From Pseudomonas azotoformans (lineage in GTDB: Bacteria; Pseudomonadota; Gammaproteobacteria; Pseudomonadales; Pseudomonadaceae), in NCBI RefSeq assembly GCF_001579805.1, contig NZ_CP014546.1, positions 5,642,001 through 5,706,000 of the forward strand: DNA of 64,000 nt, in the 5' to 3' direction. The position numbers and the translations under genes were made by a program. Shown here piece by piece: positions 31,773 through 41,263 of this stretch. A model generated the notes under the pieces. The model ran no database searches, was not told where the DNA came from, and saw only the letters and a program-made list of their open reading frames with translations. The first letter of the stretch is position 1. Every line of letters starts with the position of its first letter.

Positions 31773-32243
31773 ATGACCGACATGAATGATTCACCCACAA
31801 CGCTCCTCGACAACGACGGTTGCGCTGAGATTCACTTCGGCCCTTATCGACTGCTCCCCAAGCGCCATCAATTGCTCAAGCACGGGCAACCCGTGAACCT
31901 CGGCAGCCGCGCGCTGACACTGCTGATCGCCCTCGCCTCGCGCCCCGGCGAACTGCTGAAAAAAACCGAACTGCTCGACATTGCCTGGCCGAAACTGGTG
32001 GTGGAGGAATGCAACCTGCGCACGCAGATCAAGACCCTGCGCCGTACCCTCGGTGACGAGGAAGCGTTGTACATCGCCACGGCACCCGGCCTGGGTTACC
32101 GCTTTGTGGCGCCGACCTGGTTCGAGCGGGCACCAAAACCGGCGGTGAGAGAACCGGTGGTGCTGGGTGTGTATGGCTGCCGCCATTGTCGCGGCGCGGG
32201 GATGGTGCCGCTGTTTGCACAGATGGGTATGCAAAACAGTTGA
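31773..32243 (+). CDS. Short HilA-like winged-helix regulator (156 aa)
   Basis: Residues 22-114 form an OmpR/PhoB-type winged helix very close to that of the large regulator at 8860: VNLGSRALTLLIALASRPGE, VVEECNLRTQIKTLRRTLGD, APGLGYRFVAP. It has no receiver, ATPase or TPR domain; the tail of about 40 residues contains CRHC (136-139). ATG 31773 follows AGGTGATCT. It flanks the T3SS on the right, as the large regulator does on the left. It may be a partner or antagonist at the same sites, or a shortened copy of the large gene. Confidence 0.8.
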   Translation: MTDMNDSPTTLLDNDGCAEIHFGPYRLLPKRHQLLKHGQPVNLGSRALTLLIALASRPGELLKKTELLDIAWPKLVVEECNLRTQIKTLRRTLGDEEALYIATAPGLGYRFVAPTWFERAPKPAVREPVVLGVYGCRHCRGAGMVPLFAQMGMQNS

Positions 32244-32255
32244 TGACCCAAGGTT

Positions 32256-32290
32256 ATTCCGTTGGAAAAATATGTTTTTTCCAACGGAAT
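32256..32290. terminator. Inverted repeat at the right end of the T3SS locus
   Basis: Perfect 15-base arms (32256-32270 and 32276-32290) surround a TATGT loop. The inner part of the stem is A-tract and T-tract, so both strands carry a run of T in the hairpin. It lies 13 bases after the regulator stop and is probably its terminator; it is unusually AT-rich for one. Confidence 0.5.
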
Positions 32291-32358
32291 GTTTGGCGCA
32301 GCCCAATCGTTGTTATTCCTGAAACTGCCCAACACCCATCACCTTCAGGAACGCTTTT

Positions 32359-32880
32359 ATGAATCGCTCTCTTCTGCTCGGCCTGCTCAGTGTCTTCGCG
32401 GTCGGCTCCGCCCAGGCGGCGTCGTTGCAAGTCCCGGTCAACCTGGTCAGTGCCGATGGTGCGCCACAGCCCGTCGGTAGCATCACCATCAGTGAATCGG
32501 CCTACGGCTTGATTTTCACCCCTGATCTCAAATCCTTGCCAATGGGCGTGCACGGCTTTCATATCCATGAAAACGGCAGCTGTGAAGCGGGTGTGAAAGA
32601 CGGCGTGAAAGTCGCGGCACTGGCCGCCGGCGGACACTTCGACCCGGAAAAAACCGGCAAGCACCTGGGCCCTTACGCCGACGGCCACTTGGGTGACCTG
32701 CCGGCGCTGTACGTGAACATGGACGGCACCTCGAACAACCCGGTGCTCGCGCCCCGCTTGAAAAGCCTGGCGCAGATCAAGGGCCACGCGCTGATGATCC
32801 ATGCCGGCGGCGACAACCATTCCGACATGCCCAAGCCATTGGGCGGTGGCGGTGAGCGACTGGTGTGCGGCGTGATTTAA
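32359..32880 (+). CDS. sodC: Periplasmic Cu/Zn superoxide dismutase
   Basis: The 173-residue protein has a signal peptide ([20 protein letters not shown]) and the SodC metal site: [44 protein letters not shown]. The two cysteines that form the usual disulfide (NGSCEAG and RLVCGVI) are present. It removes superoxide in the periplasm and may protect against host oxidative bursts. SD AGGAACG is before the ATG at 32359. Its end overlaps the end of the convergent peroxidase gene by four bases. Confidence 0.95.
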   Translation: MNRSLLLGLLSVFAVGSAQAASLQVPVNLVSADGAPQPVGSITISESAYGLIFTPDLKSLPMGVHGFHIHENGSCEAGVKDGVKVAALAAGGHFDPEKTGKHLGPYADGHLGDLPALYVNMDGTSNNPVLAPRLKSLAQIKGHALMIHAGGDNHSDMPKPLGGGGERLVCGVI

Positions 32881-33737
32881 GCCAGCGCGCTCAGGTCCAG
32901 GTGCCCATCCTTGATCGGCGGGCACCAGTAGTAACCGCCGGTCAACGGTGTGCTGATGCGGTACAGGCCATCGACAATCCCATCTTCCAGCCCGCTCATG
33001 CGGCGCAGTTGCGCTTCGAACGCGTCGAAGGAATGGCCGAACGCGAGAAACATCAACCCGGCTTGGCCGTTCTCGGCCCATGGCATGGAACGACGCACTA
33101 CGAAGGCTTCCGGGGTGAAGCTTTCCTGGGCGGTGCGTTTGGTGTGGGCGGACTCGGGGGCGTCGTCGAGTTCTTCGTTGTCGCCATGGCGGCGACCGAT
33201 GATGTGGTCGCGCTCTTGCGCAGGCAAGGCGGCGAAGCCGTCGAGGTCGTGCTGCCACTGCTGGATCGCGGCAAAGCTGGCGCCGCTGTCGGTCAGGGCC
33301 GCTTCAACCGCCGCGTCATCGTGGGGGTTCTCGGTGCCGTCTTCGTAGTCGGTGAGGTCGAAGCCGGTCTTGTAGCGGAAGCCTTCGGTCATCTGCACCA
33401 GGCGGAACGCCGGGGCCAGGGCCTTTTCGAAGGCGCGGCTGCGCAACAGCAATTCACCGCGATCCACGCCGTGCAGCCATACCCACAACGCCTGTTGGGT
33501 TGACGGGTTATGCGCGCCCGGCCCGCTGACCGTGGGGAATGTGCGCAAGCCTTCAATCCGGGCGCCCAAGGCATTCACCAGTGGTTCGCCAAAACCCACC
33601 ACCGCCGCCGAATCGGTCAACTGCACCAGCGCGTCCAACGCAGCGGGCACCGCGGCCAGTGAATCCACGGCAAAAAACAGATGGCGTGCCTGCAACGGCA
33701 CCGGTGCGGCAAGAATGCCCGGCTGGTACTGACTCAT
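32877..33737 (-). CDS. DyP-type heme peroxidase
   Basis: The 286-residue protein has the DyP motif DGTENP (133-138, within [13 protein letters not shown]), a likely proximal heme histidine in AHTKRT (His 198), and the distal arginine region FVVRRSMPW. It lacks a signal peptide, so it is cytoplasmic or encapsulated, as in the B-type YfeX-like group. It uses peroxide to oxidise dyes or porphyrins. ATG 33737 is chosen because it gives [10 protein letters not shown], the common family start, with AGGAG nearby upstream. Confidence 0.9.
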   Translation of the reverse strand: MSQYQPGILAAPVPLQARHLFFAVDSLAAVPAALDALVQLTDSAAVVGFGEPLVNALGARIEGLRTFPTVSGPGAHNPSTQQALWVWLHGVDRGELLLRSRAFEKALAPAFRLVQMTEGFRYKTGFDLTDYEDGTENPHDDAAVEAALTDSGASFAAIQQWQHDLDGFAALPAQERDHIIGRRHGDNEELDDAPESAHTKRTAQESFTPEAFVVRRSMPWAENGQAGLMFLAFGHSFDAFEAQLRRMSGLEDGIVDGLYRISTPLTGGYYWCPPIKDGHLDLSALA

Positions 33738-33875
33738 GTGAACTCCTTCTGAAAAGCCGCGCAGTTTAACCGTCAGGCGCATGGCTGCGTACAAGAAAGC
33801 GCGCAAGCCTTGCCATAGAGCCTGTTGTTGGGTGACTCTCTAGTCATGTTTTGCAACTATTCCAGGGGTAGCGAC

Positions 33876-35492
33876 ATGACCACCAGCAACCTGCTCGCCC
33901 AGCTGTTTCCCGCTTCCGCCGCCGAGATTCCCGAGACATTCCAGCTAGGGGCGCCCATTGAACAGCGTGATTACCTGGTCGATGGCCAGTTGCAGGTGTG
34001 GAACGGCCCCTTGGCCAAAGTGCAGAGCCCGGTGCAGTTTGGCGACGAACGTGTGCATATCGGCAGCACGCCGCTGCTGGACGCCGAGACCGCCCTCACC
34101 GCCCTGGATGCCGCCGTGCGTGCCTATGATCGGGGCCAGGGTGAATGGCCGACGATGCGCGTGGCCGAACGTATCCAGCACGTCGAAGCCTTCCTGCGAC
34201 GCATGCGTGAACAGCGCGATGCCGTGGTCAAGCTGTTGATGTGGGAGATCGGCAAGAACCTCAAGGACTCGCAGAAAGAGTTCGACCGCACCTGCGACTA
34301 CATCAACGACACCATCAATGCCCTCAAGGAACTCGACCGTCGCTCCAGCCGCTTCGAGTTGGAACAGGACACCCTCGGCCAGATCCGCCGCGTGCCGCTG
34401 GGCGTGGCGCTGTGCATGGGGCCCTATAACTATCCGCTGAACGAGACCTTCACCACGCTGATTCCGGCGTTGATCATGGGTAACACCGTGGTGTTCAAGC
34501 CGGCCAAGCTGGGCGTGCTGCTGATCCGCCCTTTGCTGGAAGCGTTCCGTGACAGCTTCCCGGCCGGGGTGATCAACGTGATCTACGGCAGTGGCCGCGA
34601 AACCGTCAGCGCGCTGATGGCCAGCGGCAAGATCGATATCTTTGCGTTTATCGGCACCAACAAGGCCGCCAGTGACTTGAAGAAACTGCACCCCAAGCCG
34701 CATCGCCTGCGCGCAGCACTGGGCCTGGACGCGAAAAACCCAGGCATCGTGCTGCCCGAAGTGGACCTGGACAATGCCGTCAGCGAAGCCGTCACCGGTT
34801 CCCTGTCGTTCAATGGCCAGCGCTGCACCGCGTTGAAAATCCTCTTTGTGCATGAAGACGTGGTCGACCGTTTCATCGAGAAATTCAACCAGAAGCTGGC
34901 CACGCTCAAACCCGGCATGCCGTGGGAAGACGGCGTGGCGCTGACGCCATTGCCCGAAGTGGGCAAGGTGGATTACCTCAACGGCCTGGTGGCTGACGCC
35001 GCGCAACACGGTGCCAAGGTGGTGAATGCGCACGGTGCCGAGAGCCGCGGATCGTTCTTCTACCCGGCGGTGCTATACCCGGTGAACCCGCAGATGCGCG
35101 TGTACCACGAAGAGCAGTTCGGCCCGGTGGTGCCCATCGTGCCCTACCGCGACCTGGAGACCGTGATCGACTACGTGCTGGACTCGGATTTCGGCCAGCA
35201 GTTGAGCATTTTCGGCACCAACGCCGTGCAAGTCGGGCGCCTGGTGGACACTTTTGCCAACCAGGTCGGCCGCATCAACATCAACGCCCAGTGCCAACGT
35301 GGCCCAGACACGTTCCCGTTCAACGGGCGCAAGAACTCGGCCGAGGGCACGCTGTCGGTGCATGACGCCTTGCGCGTGTTCTCGATCCGCACCTTGGTGG
35401 CGACCAAGTTCCAGGAGAGCAACAAGGCACTGGTCAGCGACATCCTGCGTAACCGCGATTCGAGTTTCCTGACCACCGATTACATTTTCTAG
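33876..35492 (+). CDS. Aldehyde dehydrogenase, GapN-like
   Basis: The 538-residue protein has ALDH features: PYNYPLNETFTTLIPALIMG, GNTVVFKPAK, and the catalytic cysteine in SFNGQRCTALK (Cys 317). The C-terminal EEQFGPVVPIVPY is also typical. It resembles NADP-dependent glyceraldehyde-3-phosphate dehydrogenases. The usual catalytic Glu in ELGGKNP is not there; the aligned stretch is ALGLDAKNP, with Gly at that position. This may be a family trait. The start ATG 33876 has AGGGG seven bases upstream. It is 14 bases upstream of the FUSC gene and probably co-transcribed with it. Confidence 0.82.
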   Translation: MTTSNLLAQLFPASAAEIPETFQLGAPIEQRDYLVDGQLQVWNGPLAKVQSPVQFGDERVHIGSTPLLDAETALTALDAAVRAYDRGQGEWPTMRVAERIQHVEAFLRRMREQRDAVVKLLMWEIGKNLKDSQKEFDRTCDYINDTINALKELDRRSSRFELEQDTLGQIRRVPLGVALCMGPYNYPLNETFTTLIPALIMGNTVVFKPAKLGVLLIRPLLEAFRDSFPAGVINVIYGSGRETVSALMASGKIDIFAFIGTNKAASDLKKLHPKPHRLRAALGLDAKNPGIVLPEVDLDNAVSEAVTGSLSFNGQRCTALKILFVHEDVVDRFIEKFNQKLATLKPGMPWEDGVALTPLPEVGKVDYLNGLVADAAQHGAKVVNAHGAESRGSFFYPAVLYPVNPQMRVYHEEQFGPVVPIVPYRDLETVIDYVLDSDFGQQLSIFGTNAVQVGRLVDTFANQVGRININAQCQRGPDTFPFNGRKNSAEGTLSVHDALRVFSIRTLVATKFQESNKALVSDILRNRDSSFLTTDYIF

Positions 35493-35506
35493 AGGACGAT
35501 TCGTCG

Positions 35507-36574
35507 TTGATTAACCTGCATCTGCCTGTGTTTGCCCGGCGCCTGTTGCGCCCCCTGCTCGACCCGTACCGCCGCTATCGCCATGCCAAGCTGATCCACG
35601 CCGTGCGCGTGTCCATCGGCTTGCTGGCGACGATCCTGCTGACCACCGGCATCAACCTGCCCCACGGTGAGTGGGCGTCGGTGACCATGCTGGTGGTGAT
35701 CGGCGGGTTGCAGCACCACGGCAATATCGGCAAGAAAGCCGTGGAGCGCGCCTACGGCACATTGATCGGCGCCAGTGTCGGCTTGCTGCTGGTGGTTCAG
35801 GAAGCCTATGTCGGCCAGCCATTGCTGACTTACCTGCTGATGTCGGTGGTGTGCGGGTTCTTTTCCTATCACGCCATCGGCAAGGGTGGGTACACCGCGC
35901 TGTTGTCGGCGATTACCGTGTTTATCGTCGCCGGCCACGGTGACAACCCGCTGTCGGATGGGTTGTGGCGCACGGTCGACATCCTGATCGGTATCGCCCT
36001 GGCCCTGGCCTTTTCATTTGCCCTGCCGCTGTACGCCGTGTACTCCTGGCGCTACAACCTGGCCAGCGCGTTGCGCGATTGTGCCGAGATCTATAGCCGG
36101 ATCATCAACGGCGAGTCCGTCACCAGTGACGAACACCTCAAGCTGCTCAACCGCCTGAATGCGGCGATGCTGCAGTTGCGCTCGCTGATGCCGTCGGTGT
36201 CCAAGGAAGTGCGCATCTCCATGACCGAACTGGACGCGATCCAGCGGCATTTGCGGATGTGCATCAGCACCTTGGAAATTCTCGGCAACACCCGGCCCGA
36301 CCCTCGCGATGAACAGGCGATGGCGCGCATGCAGGTAATGTTGAAGGCCGAGCATAGGCAGATCCGCGTGCAACTGGTGGGGATGGCGCGGGCGTTGAAG
36401 TCGGGGGTGACGGAGCGCTTGGAGCGGCAGAGCCATCCGGGTGTCGAGCCGGCACTGGATGCGCCGGTGTACAGCGCGCTGGATGGTTATCGGCTGCTGA
36501 CGCTGCAACTGGCGCAGAACGTGGATGCGATGCGCCAGCGGTTGGCCAAGAGTGCGGGGCGCTGGAAAATCTGA
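35507..36574 (+). CDS. FUSC family membrane protein
   Basis: The 355-residue protein has six membrane segments in the first 180 residues with the FUSC motif KKAVERAYGTLIGASVGLLL, then a cytoplasmic helical domain. FUSC proteins are inner-membrane exporters related to YccS and AaeB, for aromatic acids or similar compounds. The start is a TTG at 35507 with GAGGA upstream; no ATG lies near. A terminator hairpin is found 140 bases after its stop. Confidence 0.8.
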   Translation: MINLHLPVFARRLLRPLLDPYRRYRHAKLIHAVRVSIGLLATILLTTGINLPHGEWASVTMLVVIGGLQHHGNIGKKAVERAYGTLIGASVGLLLVVQEAYVGQPLLTYLLMSVVCGFFSYHAIGKGGYTALLSAITVFIVAGHGDNPLSDGLWRTVDILIGIALALAFSFALPLYAVYSWRYNLASALRDCAEIYSRIINGESVTSDEHLKLLNRLNAAMLQLRSLMPSVSKEVRISMTELDAIQRHLRMCISTLEILGNTRPDPRDEQAMARMQVMLKAEHRQIRVQLVGMARALKSGVTERLERQSHPGVEPALDAPVYSALDGYRLLTLQLAQNVDAMRQRLAKSAGRWKI

Positions 36575-36740
36575 ATCCGCTGGGCAAAAAGGGAGATTCC
36601 CACGCGTTTACAGTTTTCAAACATTTCACACTTTGCCTTACAAAGTTTTCACGTTTTATTCACATCCCGGAACGTAGTGTGAAGCCTCATCCGTTACAAA
36701 TGTTGCATATCAAGCCCGCCGCCCCAGCGGGCTTTTTTTT
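36575..36740 (+). ncRNA. AT-rich stretch ending in terminator, possible small RNA or 3' UTR
   Basis: Between the FUSC stop and the terminator, about 140 bases have no gene. The stretch is AT-rich and holds several TTTCACA/TTCAC-like words and a TTTACA, then a GC hairpin and T-run. This could be a small RNA with its own promoter or just an untranslated end. No known RNA family is recognised. Confidence 0.25.
36713..36740 (+). terminator. Rho-independent terminator
   Basis: AGCCCGC (36713-36719) pairs with GCGGGCT (36727-36733), followed by eight T (36733-36740). It is on the plus strand, downstream of the FUSC gene. Confidence 0.9.
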
Positions 36741-36754
36741 GCCTGGGATTTGAG

Positions 36755-37513
36755 TCAACGCGCTGCTTTACTGGCGGGCGTCGTGGCCTGTTCACGAATG
36801 GCACGCTGGGTATCCAGCACCTTGGCCAAGGCATGTTCCGCCTCCGGGCTTTGCTGTGGCACACGAATCGCTGCCGACACCAACGTGATCAACTTGGCCA
36901 TCACCTCGGCATCCGTGGCCGGACGGCCCAGGCTCATGGAGTTCATCAGCAGGCGCAGTTCGGTACCGGCCATCACCCCGGAAATCGCCTTGAGGGCAAA
37001 TTGCAGACGCACGCCCAGCTCATTGCGCGGCAGGTCCGGCAGGGCCAGGGCAAAGGCTTCGAAGAACCGCTGGAACACTGGCTGGTAATGCACCTTGAGG
37101 TATTCCTGGATAAACGGCGACGTGTCGCTGTACACCCGCCCCAGGAAACGGATAAACGAACGCCCTTCCCCACTGGCGCTGGCCGGATCGCTGCGCTCCA
37201 GGCCCATGGCCGGGGCGAACAGCACGCCGAGCAGGGTGTCGCAGTCCAGCGGGCCGTCGGCCTGCGCCTCGCAGCGCGCGAGCAATTCCAGGCGCTGTTC
37301 GTTGAGCGGCTCCAAACGCTGCTTGAGCAGGGTTTGCATCAGGGAATCCTTGTCCCCGAAGTGGTAGTTCACCGCCGCCAGGTTCACCTGGGCACGCTCG
37401 GTAATCTGCCGAAGCAGAACGGCGTCGTAGCCATACTTGATGAAGAGAGCCTCTGTCGCATCCAGCAATCGAGTCTTGGTGATGTTTGGAGCGCTGACTT
37501 TCTTCGCGACCAT
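36755..37513 (-). CDS. TetR family repressor of the adjacent exporter
   Basis: The 252-residue protein has a TetR DNA-binding domain: TRLLDATEALFIKYGYDAVL, then RQITERAQVNLAAVNYHFGD and KDSLMQTLLKQ. The C-terminal ligand domain is about 170 residues. I start at ATG 37513 (MVAKKVSAPN), since the frame beyond is AT-rich non-coding. It is divergent from the ABC exporter genes, and an 11-base sequence shared in opposite orientation (37530-37540 and 37753-37763) lies in the gap. It probably represses both units. Confidence 0.85.
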   Translation of the reverse strand: MVAKKVSAPNITKTRLLDATEALFIKYGYDAVLLRQITERAQVNLAAVNYHFGDKDSLMQTLLKQRLEPLNEQRLELLARCEAQADGPLDCDTLLGVLFAPAMGLERSDPASASGEGRSFIRFLGRVYSDTSPFIQEYLKVHYQPVFQRFFEAFALALPDLPRNELGVRLQFALKAISGVMAGTELRLLMNSMSLGRPATDAEVMAKLITLVSAAIRVPQQSPEAEHALAKVLDTQRAIREQATTPASKAAR

Positions 37514-37529
37514 AGAAGTTCCACGTAGG

Positions 37530-37540
37530 AAATATTGTTT
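37530..37540. promoter_or_regulatory. Half of a candidate TetR operator pair
   Basis: AAATATTGTTT lies 17 bases upstream of the TetR start. Its reverse complement is at 37753-37763. The position would block the regulator's own promoter. Confidence 0.45.
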
Positions 37541-37752
37541 AAAAAAATAATTTGATTTTTTATACCGGGGCCCTCGTTCGAAAGCAAGTAGTGACACACC
37601 GCCATATGATCGAAAGCCTTGGCCGACGGGCCCGTCGGCGACAGGCAAGCTGGTTTTCCCCAACCTCCCGACCCCTTTGAGTAGGCCTTTTCCCAAGCTG
37701 AAACCGCTCTACATCGACGGCTGGCGAAGCGGCTGGAAGGCGGTTAGTATTC

Positions 37753-37763
37753 AAACAATATTT
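37753..37763. promoter_or_regulatory. Second half of a candidate TetR operator pair
   Basis: AAACAATATTT lies about 110 bases upstream of the ABC gene start and is the inverse of the 37530 element. The sequence around it (TTCAAACAATATTTTAA) is AT-rich and promoter-like. Confidence 0.45.
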
Positions 37764-37873
37764 TAAAAACAAGAAACAAAAACCGGTCCATGGCGCACCC
37801 TGAGGCGACCCCTAACTTGTTACAAGGCTTTACCGGGGACGATGACGACGGCGTCGAGACTGAAGGCGTATTC

Positions 37874-38574
<701 letters not shown>

Positions 38575-38578
<4 letters not shown>

Positions 38579-39792
38579 AGGAGCGGGTAAGGAGCAGCCT
38601 GCGGGTCGAACAAAGCCTCAGCCAACTGCTGCATGAAGCCTTCGTCAGCCTGCGCACCTTGGGCAAGCGCTCGATCCTGGCCCTGCTGGGTATCGTGATC
38701 GGCAGCTCGTCGGTGGTGGCATTGATCAATATCGGCAATAACGCGGCGGTAGATGCCGCGATGATTTTCAAGGACATGGGCACCGACACCCTGATCGCGC
38801 AGTTCCCCCCCAAGGGCGCCAGCACGGTGCCGATGCCCGCGCGCCTTGACCTCGACGCCGTACGCCAGACAGTGCCAGGCATCGACCATATCGGCGCCCT
38901 CACGTTGTTCAGCGGGCCCGTGGTGTTTCATGGTCGTACCGTCAACGCCAACTTCGTCGGCAGCACGCCGGACATCAAGGGCGCGATGCGCCTGGCGGTG
39001 CAGCAGGGGCGCTTCCTCTCGGGCTTCGATGCCAATGAAACCTACGGCGTGATCGGTGACCAAGTGGCCCAGTCACTGAGTGCGCCGGGCGATCCCCTGC
39101 AATTGGGCGATCGCGTGCGCATCAACGATTACCTGTTCCTGATCGTCGGCATCCTGCGCAACCAGCCACGGGCGATGCTGATGCCGGTGCAAGCCAACGA
39201 TTCGCTGTTCATTCCCGCCGAAGGCATGCGCCGCATCTATGCAACCCCGCAGATTGGCAACGTGATCATCCGCGCCGCGCCCGGCCAGGACATGGAACGT
39301 ATCGCCAAGGACGCGGCCGCCGCGTTGAGACCGCAACTTCCCGACCACGATGTGGACATCCAGGTGCCCCAGCAAATGATCGACGGCATGACCCGGCAAA
39401 GCCGCACCTTCGCCTACCTGTTGCTGGCCCTGGGTGCGATCTCGCTGGTGGGCGGTGGCGTGGGGGTGATGAACGTGATGCTGATGAACGTCTCGGAGCG
39501 CCGCCGCGAGATCGGCATCCGTATGGCGCTCGGTGCGCGGCAGCGGGATATCCGCAACCTGTTCCTGCTCGAAGCCGTGACCCTCACCGCCGTCGGCGCG
39601 CTTTGCGGCGCGGTACTGGGCATGACCGCCGCGTGGCTGTATGCCTGGCTGTCTGGCTGGGAGTTTGCCTTGGCGGTCGCCGCCTTGCCGCTGGGGGTGG
39701 GCAGTACTTTGCTGGTGGGGTTGTTCTTCGGCATTTACCCGGCGGTCTCGGCCTCACGCTTGCAGCCGGTGGAGGCCCTGCGCGATGAATAA
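38575..39792 (+). CDS. MacB-type ABC exporter, permease
   Basis: The 405-residue protein has one N-terminal membrane segment (LALLGIVIGSSSVVALINIG), a large periplasmic MacB_PCD domain, and three C-terminal segments including the FtsX motif MNVSERRREIGIRMALGAR. This is the MacB permease half with the ATPase on a separate chain. Substrate unknown; MacB relatives export lipopeptides, siderophores or macrolides. Confidence 0.88.
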
Positions 39793-41263
39793 ATGGCTCT
39801 GGCTGCTCGCATTCGCCAGCCTGCCCGGCATGGCCGCCGACGTGGTGATCAAGCCATCGGCACCCAGTACCACCCGCAGCGGCTATGACCGCAGCGTCTC
39901 GTTGAATGCCCAGGTCACCACCCTGACCCTGGGCGATGCGGTGTACCTGGGCCTGCGCAACAACCCGGCGATCCGCAGCGCCTACCTGCAACGGGTGGCG
40001 CAGAAGTTCGACCTGCGCGTGGCCGAAGATGTGTTCAACCCCAAGCTCACCCTCAACAGTTATTACCGCACCAACCGTGGCTCCGCCGACAACACACGCA
40101 ATGCCAACCTCGCGCCGGCCACCAGCCTGCTCAGCGAATACGGCACGCGCCTGAGCATGGCCTGGACTCAACAACTGAACACCGCCGACCGCGCCGGCCG
40201 TTACCGCAGCGACGGCCTGGACCTGGCAATTATCCAGCCGCTGATGCGCGGCGCCGGCTGGGACGCCACCACTGCGCCGCTGCGCCTGTCGCGCCTGTCG
40301 GAACAGGCCAACCGCCTGAACCTCAAGGCCACCGTGGCGCAGACCATCAGCCAGATCATCGCCACCTACCGCGAACTGCTGCGCGCCCAGGAGCAATTGA
40401 GCATCGTGCAGGACGCCCTCAAGCGCTCCGGCACCTTGCTGGAAGTGAACAAGGCGCTGATCAATGCCGGGCGTATGGCGGAGTTCGAAATCGTGCAGAC
40501 CGAAGCCGATATCGCCACCCAACAACTGGGCGTGGAAGAAGCGCAGAACCAGCTCGATTCCAGCCGCCTGGCCCTGCTGCGCCTGCTGGCGCTGGACCTG
40601 TCCACGCCGATTCGCGCCACCGAAGCCCTGGAGGCCAAGCCCATGCAGATCGACAAGCGCCAGGCCTTCAACCTGGCGCAGACCCAGCAGCCGGAATACC
40701 TCGCCGCCCTGCTCGGCAGCCAGCAAGCCGACCTCAACCTGGTGATCGCCAAGGATTCCGGGCGCTGGCAGGTCGACCTGGTCGCCGGCGCCAACCAGGT
40801 ACGCGATGCCTACGACAACAACGCCGGACACACCAACAATCGCACCTGGGACAGCTACGCCGGGGTGCAGGTGAAAATCCCTATTGGCGATATCAGCACG
40901 CGCCAGGCCGAAGTGCGCGCGCGGGTGAACGTGGAGGATCAGGAGATCCGCATCACCGACGCGCGCCAGGAACTGGAACGCAGCGTCAACGATGTAGTGC
41001 GCGACCTTGGCACGCGCTGGCGCCAATATGAAATCTCCCTGCGCGCCGTAGAGTTGTCACGGCGCAAGATCGAGATCGAACGGGAAAAACTCAGCGCCGG
41101 ACGCTCCACCAACTTCCAGGTGCTGAGTTTCGAGACCGACCTGCGCAACGCCGAAAACGCGCAGCTCAATGCGCTGATCGCTTATTTGAACGCCCAGACC
41201 CAGCTCGACTTGACCCTGGGCATGACGCTGGAAAGTTGGGAAATCGCCCTCAATGACTACTAA
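39785..41263 (+). CDS. TolC-like outer membrane factor
   Basis: The 492-residue protein has a signal peptide (MNKWLWLLAFASLPGMAA) and the two-fold repeated helical layout of TolC proteins, with LTLGDAVYLGLRNNPAIRSA near the start and GAGWDATTAPLRLS in the middle. It forms the outer-membrane duct for the pump. The ATG at 39785 overlaps the permease stop by eight bases, and its own stop overlaps the adaptor start by 11 bases. Confidence 0.85.
   Translation: MNKWLWLLAFASLPGMAADVVIKPSAPSTTRSGYDRSVSLNAQVTTLTLGDAVYLGLRNNPAIRSAYLQRVAQKFDLRVAEDVFNPKLTLNSYYRTNRGSADNTRNANLAPATSLLSEYGTRLSMAWTQQLNTADRAGRYRSDGLDLAIIQPLMRGAGWDATTAPLRLSRLSEQANRLNLKATVAQTISQIIATYRELLRAQEQLSIVQDALKRSGTLLEVNKALINAGRMAEFEIVQTEADIATQQLGVEEAQNQLDSSRLALLRLLALDLSTPIRATEALEAKPMQIDKRQAFNLAQTQQPEYLAALLGSQQADLNLVIAKDSGRWQVDLVAGANQVRDAYDNNAGHTNNRTWDSYAGVQVKIPIGDISTRQAEVRARVNVEDQEIRITDARQELERSVNDVVRDLGTRWRQYEISLRAVELSRRKIEIEREKLSAGRSTNFQVLSFETDLRNAENAQLNALIAYLNAQTQLDLTLGMTLESWEIALNDY

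Noticed and set aside
8860..32243. T3SS locus as a recent mobile island
   Set aside because: No integrase, transposase, tRNA or direct repeat pair was seen at the borders. Flanking inverted repeats differ from each other.
36601..36680. TTCAC words near 36.6 kb as a third T3SS operator
   Set aside because: They lack the 16-base match and the 10-base TGTGAAA spacing, and no T3SS gene lies near.
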